This document shows positions 57,553 to 64,000 of a stretch of DNA of 64,000 bases, piece after piece. The stretch comes from Papilionanthe hookeriana x Papilionanthe teres (taxonomy: Eukaryota; Streptophyta; Magnoliopsida; Asparagales; Orchidaceae). Location: the NCBI GenBank assembly GCA_022702705.1, contig CM040421.1:55225740-55289739 (forward strand). The letters run 5' to 3'. Numbering within the stretch: position 1 is the stretch's first letter; every line of letters starts with the position of its first letter. A program made the translations under genes and the position numbers. A model generated the notes under the pieces. That model worked only from the letters and a program-made list of their open reading frames with translations. It was not told the origin of the DNA and searched no databases.

Positions 57553-57761
57553 GTAAGAGCTTCCCTCCTATGTAAAAATTTTTTATTTTCTCCATGAATT
57601 TCTTCCACATTTAGGAATTCTGAAAAAATTGAAAATGTGGAGAAAATACTTGGAAGAAATTCATGGAGCTTAATTTAGAATCCTTAAAGTCACCTTTGGA
57701 AGCCATTTAATCATTATTTTGGAGTGTAGTTTAAATTTTTGTAAATTTGATAGATCGAAAA
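57553..57761 (+). promoter_or_regulatory. ORF B leader with long stem-loop and putative intron (element 2)
   Basis: CTCCATGAATTTCTTCCA (57590-57607) is exactly complementary, inverted, to 57651-57668. Inside it, CCACATTT (57605-57612) pairs with AAATGTGG (57633-57640), and ATTTTCTCC (57585-57593) can pair with GGAGAAAAT (57639-57647), so alternative folds are possible. The donor-like CG/GTAAGAG at 57553 is a strong consensus, and AATTTGATAG lies 11 bases before the ATG as a possible acceptor. An intron of about 200 bases would remove the stem-loop. Confidence 0.5.
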
Positions 57762-58886
57762 ATGGCTCCCCGACAAAAGAGGCGACTTGAGTTTGACGAG
57801 GCTCGATTTGTGAATGCAAAAGCACAGCAAAGTACGATTCTATCTTCTAAGGATAGAAATGCATACAAGATAGAGTTTTTGATAAACCTGGAGGAGAAGT
57901 TGAATGAGTTATTAGAGAGAGGAAGTGGAAAACTTTTGTTACTCTACAAACAAGGCTGCAGTAGAAGTTGTGAAAGAATTTTATGCCAATCTAACTCAAA
58001 TTGAGGATGAGCCTGTTAGAGTGAGAGGGTTTTCTGTTGATTTTAATGCTGCCCGGATATATTCTTTCTACGAACTTCACGATTCTTGCTATAGTGAGTA
58101 CGAGACGTTTGGAACCATGGAGGGTCCGCTGAACAATGTCATCGACTTTCTCACTGATGGGAAAGGGACATGGAAGATCAAGCAACGTGAACGGATAAAT
58201 TTTCCTCTTTCCATGATGAATGCCACAGCTAAAGCATGGCATTACTTCATTTGTTCTACTCTGCTACCTACTTACCACCACAGTGAAGTGTCGAGAGATA
58301 GAGCGGTTCTGAATTTCTGTATTTAGAATAATAGAAGCATTAATTTGGGGAGAATTATTTATAGAAATATATTAGCCTTGGCAAAGAGTGAAACTGGAGG
58401 AGGACTAGGACATCCTGGTCTTATTTATGCACTTTGCCAATTTCTGGAGTGGAAGCTAGAGATGATGAGGAATGGGTTCAACCAATGAAACCCATTAGTA
58501 TGGCTAACTTAAAGACATATGAATCCTATGAAGAATGGAGATCTGGGAGTAGGAGTAAAGAACCTTCTACTAGTAGAGATATCCCCTCTACTAGTTATGA
58601 CCCTCCTTCTACTAGCTCCCCTACCCTTTATGATTTAATGAATGAGATGACCTTGTAGCGGAAGAGTATAGAGCAAATAAGTGAAAGAATTGAGGATTTA
58701 TAACGAAGACATGATTATGATAGTGAATACCTACAGCAGCATTCTGATTTCGAGAGAGATTACTACGAAGCTCAGGCCAGACACTATAGAGGTGAGCCTG
58801 ATGTTACTTTTCCTGAATGGCCCCGATATACTCATTATCAGCCCAATCAACCTGCTGACCAGGGAGATGAGGATATGGGATTTTGA
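57762..58886 (+). pseudogene. Accessory ORF B of element 2, broken
   Basis: It starts MAPRQKRRLEFDEARFVNAK. After a shift near 57925 the frame at 57925-58326 holds ENFCYSTNKAAVEVVKEFYA, YSFYELHDSCYSEYE, FLTDGKGTWKIKQRERINFP, AKAWHYFICSTLLPTYHHSE and VSRDRAVLNFCI. A stop follows at 58324, then INLGRIIYRN and GGGLGHPGLIYALC. The C-terminal part (58434-58658) is Ser/Pro/Thr-rich (PSTSRDIPSTSYDPPSTSSP), then a Pro-rich acidic end near 58886. Its blocks line up with ORF A over the middle but not at the two ends. Confidence 0.77.
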
Positions 58887-59310
58887 TGACTGATCTCAAA
58901 TTTAGTGATTAAAATGTTTGTGTGTTTTTGTTTTTGTTTTTGTTTTTGTTGTATACTGTGATTTATTTAGATTTATTTGGACAGTTCAGTGTTGTTCTAT
59001 GGATTGTGTAAACTGTTTCTAGTTTTTCTGTGAAATGCAAATGTTATTTGCTACTGTAATATGTAGTGTAATTAATTGTGGTAGTTAATTGTTTTATTTT
59101 ATGTACTTATTTCAAATTTTATTACCCCAACAAATTCTCTAATGTTTTATATGTATAGAAAGCTCCTAATATTACAGGCCAGTTGAAGTAAAATTTTTGA
59201 GAAGAACCTGCAAAAAAATTTCAGAAAGATGAAAATGCCTAAAATATTAAGGTATGATTTAAATTTAGAATTTTTCTTTCCACCTGTATCATTCCTTATA
59301 TATATTGAAA
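58887..59310 (+). other. 3' spacer with (GTTTTT)n run (element 2)
   Basis: Non-coding, TG-rich. A run of about five GTTTTT units lies at 58921-58950. It resembles 25571-26000 of element 1 in composition and position. Confidence 0.55.
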
Positions 59311-59314
59311 AATT

Positions 59315-59335
59315 TAAGTTTGGGGGGGGGAGAAA
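59315..59335 (+). promoter_or_regulatory. Internal polypurine-tract-like site (element 2)
   Basis: TTAAGTTTGGGGGGGGGAGA follows GAAAAATT, as in element 1. It is longer in G than the 3' tract. It lies about 870 bases before the 3' tract. Confidence 0.55.
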
Positions 59336-59707
59336 AATATTAACTATTATGTGTTCTCAATTAAAATATTTTCAAAAATTATAAATATGGTTCTTGTGAT
59401 AAAGTTTAATTCAGTTAGCTATATTTTGACTTTATTTAAATATTGTGGAAGATTTAAAGAAATATTTCTGGTAAAGAAAGTTAATTCTATGGGATAAGGT
59501 ATTTGGTATAAAAGAATGAGATTCTGGTTAACTATTTAAAATAAAGAAAACTATATTTTGAATTGTTAAGAATCTTAGAAATTCATTTGAGAAAGAAAAG
59601 ATTAAGACTCTATGAAACATATTTTTAGCTATGAAATACTTATAAGGTAAAGGAATGCTTTGAGTTTCAAATTTAGGAAAAGAAGAGTGAAGTTCAAAAT
59701 TATTAAC

Positions 59708-59845
59708 AGGCTATCCAGATATAGTAATCCTCACTTGAAAAAGAAAAAGAAAGGATTGATAAAAATCCATGAAAAGAAAAGAAAAAGTAAGTGAAGAGAA
59801 GCTTGAGGAGATGCCTTATCAAAAATTGGCTTCACTTGGACCTAC
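59708..59845 (+). other. Conserved non-coding block with A/G-rich tract (element 2)
   Basis: AGGCTATCCAGATATAGTAA followed by TCCTCA is identical to 26401-26426. Then come AAAGA-rich words and GAGAAGCTTGAGGAGAT, ending AAAAATTGGCTTCACTTGG. Flanking sequence is less conserved, so the block stands out. Confidence 0.65.
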
Positions 59846-60185
59846 CTAAAGGGAAAACCTAAATACATTCCTGAACTTATATTTATGGACTAGTTTCTTT
59901 AATAGTAGTGTTCTCATGAATTTCTTATCAATTAATTATTCTAAGTGACTTGATCCTGCAACATATAGTCATTTTTGAAATGAATAGAAGACTAGAATTT
60001 TTAAACTTGATGACTAGATTGCCTTACACCTAGAAGAATTAATCTAATTACTTCAAAATTTTTTCTGAAACTCTGACTATGATATTTAGTTAAATCAATT
60101 TTATAGTATTTTTGAATTAAAACTTTGTTGCAATAAATCATGACTTTTATGTAGTACAAAAATTACTTGAGGACAAGTAATAATT

Positions 60186-60197
60186 ATGTTTGGGGGA
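60186..60197 (+). promoter_or_regulatory. 3' polypurine tract of element 2
   Basis: ATGTTTGGGGGA lies three bases before the LTR start and is preceded by ACTTGAGGACAAGTAAT, shared with element 1. Confidence 0.9.
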
Positions 60198-60200
60198 TAT

Positions 60201-61956
60201 TGACCAAAGAAAAATATATTGAGATTTTCATACCTATTTTACATGGATTTTGATGATATTGCACTTTAAGGAAAGGTATTTTTGATGTTTTGTTGTAGGA
60301 ATGTTGGTTTATGGTCATTGGAGCAAAAAGATGCAAAAAGGAGCGAATTTGGAGCAAAAGGGACCAAAATATGAAGATTTGACCTTGGGCGCTGACGATG
60401 AGATCAACGGCGCCGACGGCGGATTTTTCCTAAGAGTTCAGAAATTAAAAAGAGAAGAAGGCCTCCGACCGTGAGATCGACCCCGCCGATGGTGAGGTTT
60501 TGTCAAAAGTGGCAAAACCTAGTATTCTAGAAGGCCGCCGTAGGTGAAATTGAGGCCGCCGACAGCATGAATGACGGTTCTCTCACAAAGTGCATTGAAT
60601 GAGGATGATTTTTGAAGGGATGCGTAGACAACACTTGAAAACTCCTCTATAATTTTAAAAGAGACAATTGGAGGCCGAAAAGGGGGGGTTTGTTATTGTT
60701 GTAGTCTGTGAGTCTAGTGAGTGTCTCTTGGGGGTGTCTAGTGTGTCTATTAGTTTAATTAGTGAGATTGTGAGGAATTTTTCAAGAGATTGTAAGAGTG
60801 GAAAGAAAGTGAGAGATTTCTTTCTCCTTGCCACTTTGAAGGATAATTCTGTGTGTTGTAATGAAAGGAAGAGATTCAGAGGAATTTCAAGGAGTTTGCA
60901 TGGGGAGGAATTCAAGATAAGTTGCATTTACTTATTGTAGTTTGTATGACTTTGCTTTTATATATGAAATCTAAGTTTTGTCGTATCTTCTCCATGAGAT
61001 CTGAGTAGTTTCTCTGTCTTTCTCCTTGTTTTAAGATTTTGTGAAATGGTGATTTGAATCAGTTGTGCCAAGAGAATTTTAAAGAAGTTGTGATGATCTT
61101 TACACTTCAATCTTAATTTACATTCAATCTGGTCAATTGATTTGTTAAAATATGTTGAGTTTTACAACTAAAGTGAAGATTACATCCAAGATTTAGGGAG
61201 GTCAAAGTCCTTGAAAGTTTGGTGCAAATAAATAAGAAAATATTATTTATCGGGCGTAGAATTGGAGATTTTAGAGTGACAGACTAAAATCCTCAATTCG
61301 GTCCTATCGTTTGGGTGTAGAAGTGTAAATGTTAGCCCTCAGGCAAGGGGAACGTGGGAGCTCCGAAGTGAGAGCCGGCATCCTCCCAGCCTAGCCCCAG
61401 ATTCAATAACCAAGCATAATAGTAGTCAATGTTCATTATGCCTGGACCAAAGGGTAAAGAATAGGTATGCTCCTATTTGTCACAACACAATTTGAACTAA
61501 TTCAATTTATCCATTCACTTAAATTTCTTGACAAGGAGAAGGATGCTTGCTTATATATTGAACCTCACATTACAAACTTTATTAGTAAAATTAGTTAATT
61601 ATTAATAGAATTAGTTTTTAAAAATTACATCTTATTTACGTTGCATATTAGTCACAAATAGACAATTTGAACTACAATGTTGTGATTCTGTATTGGTTTT
61701 TAAAATCATAGTTCGTAACCTCTAATATATTCTCTGTGGGATCGATAACCAGGACTCCACTAGAGCCCTGTATTACTTGAGCGATACGTATACTTGCGTT
61801 GATAAAAGTAACTTTGTGATTATTGAATATTTTATACACTTCTTTATCAAATTTATAATCATGGTCAAGTTTTTGGTGTCATTGCTAGAGATTCAACCCT
61901 TTTAATAGTGATATTAAATTCTTGCAATATTAAGCTTACGCAAAGTAGCTGGTTCA
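60201..61956 (+). repeat. 3' LTR of element 2 (1756 bp)
   Basis: It runs from TGACCAAAG to GCTGGTTCA and is complete. The GC-rich module is at about 60386-60570, the conserved U5 block at 61354-61395 and the fossil primer site at 61874-61891. Early wording (GATATTGCACTTTAAGGAAA, GGTATTTTTGATG) is recognisably related to the element 1 LTR. The 90-codon frame at 60668 also occurs, altered, in the 5' LTR (41226) and is not a gene. Confidence 0.92.
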
Positions 61957-62409
61957 GCACCTAATTTAAAAGGATATGGAGACTCTCATTTCAACACAAA
62001 AGCAGCCTACTAAGTCACAAGCCACTAGCAATCTAAGTCAGTAGCTCTACTTGATCATCATTATAACTAAACCATATCTTCACCTATCAACTCATTAGGT
62101 TGACAACTAAATTCATCACCATTATTAAGAGTTGACACAAAAGAAAAAAAAGGATAAATTTAAGATACATAAATCTTAAATAAAATAATAAATATATTGA
62201 ATAGAGACAACCTTACTCAGGAATCAACCTTGAAATATATTTTTTATCATTTCATGAGAAAAATAAAAATGAGCAATTAAACAATGGTTCTTTATCTACA
62301 AACATTGCTTATACTTGACTGCAATAAAGAAGAGTATTTCATGTTTTTATTAGCAATGCGATTTGGCTTAGTTTTATTTATAATTTGATTAAAATAAAAA
62401 ATATGAACA
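61957..62409. other. Unassigned spacer
   Basis: AT-rich DNA between element 2 and the next X copy. No gene or repeat recognised. Confidence 0.45.
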
Positions 62410-64000
62410 TGTTGACGTCACTTTTGTTAAGGTCTAGTTTTGCTTCGTTAGAAGCCTAGGATCTAGTCATAGTACTTTTCTGTTGACTATCTTAGAAGAC
62501 TAGTAATGGAACCCTACCCCATTAGAAATTTTAAACACTTCTTTACTCTTCTTGGAGTTCCACATGTTTTAATTCTAACCACTACCACCTAGGCTAGGGT
62601 TTGGCTAGGACCAATACATGAAGGATCCAAAATGGGATTTCTCTTGGTCTCATGGCTCAATAGGAATAATTCTATGATTGACATCCTTAATTGACCCCAA
62701 GTTTCCCAAATTCCCAATTTTTGCCTTTTACCCCTTAATTTTCCCAAAATTACCAAAATGCCCATGAAACCCTAATTTTTCTAAAATTGCCCAAATTCTC
62801 AAATTTTCTTTAAAAATCATTTCAAACAATTCCAAACCCCTTAAATTGCCCAAAGCACTCCAAAATACCAAAAATTTCTTAAATACCTCCAAATTTGCCA
62901 AAATTACTAAAATGTCCCTCATGCCCCAAAAATTTCCAAAATCTTTAAATTCACTCCAAATGTCCCCAAAATCAATTTGAACCATCCCACATCTTCAATT
63001 TCACTCAAATCCACCAAAATTAACCAAAATTTGCCAAATTCTCAGTTTACCTCTAAGTGCCCAAATTCTCGAAATTACCCCTAATTTCCACCAAATTGAT
63101 TTCAAAATCTCTCAATTTCAAATTCAAATCAATTTTCATCATGTCTAAACCTAATTTGAAAATCTATTACTAGCCCAATTGGACCCAATTTCAAAATCAA
63201 ATTCCAAGCCCAAATGAATAACTTTAGTTTAACTGAACTTCAAAATTCCACCAATATAAACCCTTTAACCAATTCAATCTCCCCAATTATGGATCCTAAA
63301 CTCTTTATAGCATTCTCCTAGATCATTTTGAACCCTCAAGTGGTCTATACGTAAACTCAAATCTAGCATATATCCAACCTAAATCAAAACCCCTAATTTT
63401 GCCTAAAAATTTCAAATTCCACTAAATAGAACTCCATAACCTCTCAATTTCCACCCAATTGACTTCCAATTGCCTCATGACAATATCCTACACCAATTTG
63501 AACAATTAATTGACCTAAATCCAAACCCTAAACAAGTCCAAATCCAAGTCAAAGCTTAAGCTATCACCTTGAACCCAAATTAAAAACTCACCCCAAGCCA
63601 CTTGGTTTAGCTCAACCTTGACCACTATAACAGCCATTTGGACCCTAAGAACCAACCTATATCCACCTAGCCCACCCTAGTTGAGTCATGGACCAAAGGT
63701 CCCTCAGATTAGGGGATTTTCTCCCAAAATTAGCCAAACTAAGTGATATTTTCCATTAGTCATCAAACCTCCCAACTAATCACATTAGAACCTTCTTCTG
63801 ACTCCCCTGACCCAGCTAGCCAGCGGCTCTGCCATGGACGGCCGGCCTAGTCGCCGAAAATCCAAAAATCGAGAAGGTCATCCCCATGAATCAAACTTAA
63901 TTTTACCCATCCAATGTGGCTCACACTTATTGGTTACTTGCGGCGCCCAGCCCTCCACATAAGCAACCTTCTCCACCCCTTGGCCTAGCCAAATAAGCCA
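62410..64000 (+). mobile_element. 5' part of family X (copy d), cut by the window end
   Basis: It starts TGTTGACGTCACTTTTGTTA, matching the start of copy c (TGTTGACCTCATTTTTGATG), followed by CCTAGGATCTAG, GTTGACTATCTTAGA and TAGTAATGGAACCCTACC in the same order. Then comes the same AAATT/CCCAAA-rich stretch (62690-63700), turning GC-richer near 63800 as copy c does at 44690. The window ends before the expected TATA position. The minus-strand 85-codon frame reflects composition only. Confidence 0.65.

Larger units (their letters stand above)
40985..61956 (+). mobile_element. Athila-lineage LTR retrotransposon, element 2 (with nested X insertion)
   Basis: It has the same order of parts as element 1, with a 7385-bp X unit inserted in the leader just before gag. 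Without the insertion it spans about 13.6 kb. The 5' LTR lacks roughly 290-310 bases at its start, so no target duplication can be read; the bases after the 3' LTR are GCACC. Its LTRs differ strongly from those of element 1 but share short conserved blocks, so the two belong to sister families. It keeps the gag C-terminus, linker and protease that element 1 lost. All genes are broken. Confidence 0.93.

Noticed and set aside
1..64000. Considered bacterial or phage content, CRISPR arrays, operons and riboswitches
   Set aside because: Coding content is entirely plant retroelement and transposon relics with eukaryotic structure. No regularly spaced repeat-spacer pattern or ribosome-binding-site organisation is present.

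Overview
The window is a gene-poor, repeat-dominated stretch of a flowering-plant nuclear genome. It is AT-rich, holds nested LTR retrotransposons of the Athila lineage (Ty3/gypsy), plant-type MITEs, a decayed En/Spm (CACTA) transposase and long TA-dinucleotide runs. I found no intact host gene, no tRNA or rRNA gene and no CRISPR. The species cannot be named from the sequence; nested, decayed Athila elements suggest pericentromeric or other heterochromatin.

Layout. 1-786 is the 3' tail of a long LTR-like repeat that I call family X. 787-2552 is a decayed Tat-like gag and primer-binding site on the minus strand, and 2566-4100 is LTR-like. 4.1-12.8 kb is mostly unassigned AT-rich DNA with one PIF/Harbinger-like MITE (7794-8605) that carries a 60-bp GC-rich minisatellite, and another X tail (about 10500-11111). 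12820-15849 plus 28719-30940 is one X copy split by Athila element 1 (15855-28718; LTRs of 1758 and 1771 bp; 5-bp target duplication AGGTC). 31-41 kb holds a decayed CACTA element, an inverted X fragment, two foldback MITEs and unassigned DNA. Athila element 2 runs from 40985 (5' LTR truncated) to 61956. Its leader was split by a complete 7385-bp X unit (42598-49982; target duplication GCGTA). From 62410 another X copy runs off the end.

How the parts fit. Both Athila elements have the order LTR, tRNA-Asp-type primer site, gag, protease, RT/RNase H, integrase, then a long 3' region with two related accessory ORFs (A and B), a purine-rich block, polypurine tract and LTR. All coding regions carry stops or frameshifts, so both are dead. 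By eye the element 1 LTRs are about 94% identical over a 150-base stretch I compared, so the insertion is not recent.

The most unusual signals lie in the Athila elements, and both diverged copies share them: (1) a GC-rich module present in the LTR and again upstream of each accessory ORF, more alike within an element than between elements; (2) a fossil primer-binding site inside the LTR, 87-89 bases before the working one; (3) a second polypurine tract about 0.9 kb before the real one; (4) near-identical non-coding blocks; (5) a stem-loop with a putative intron in the ORF B leader. Family X is notable as a coding-free unit of 7.4 kb with perfect LTR-type termini.
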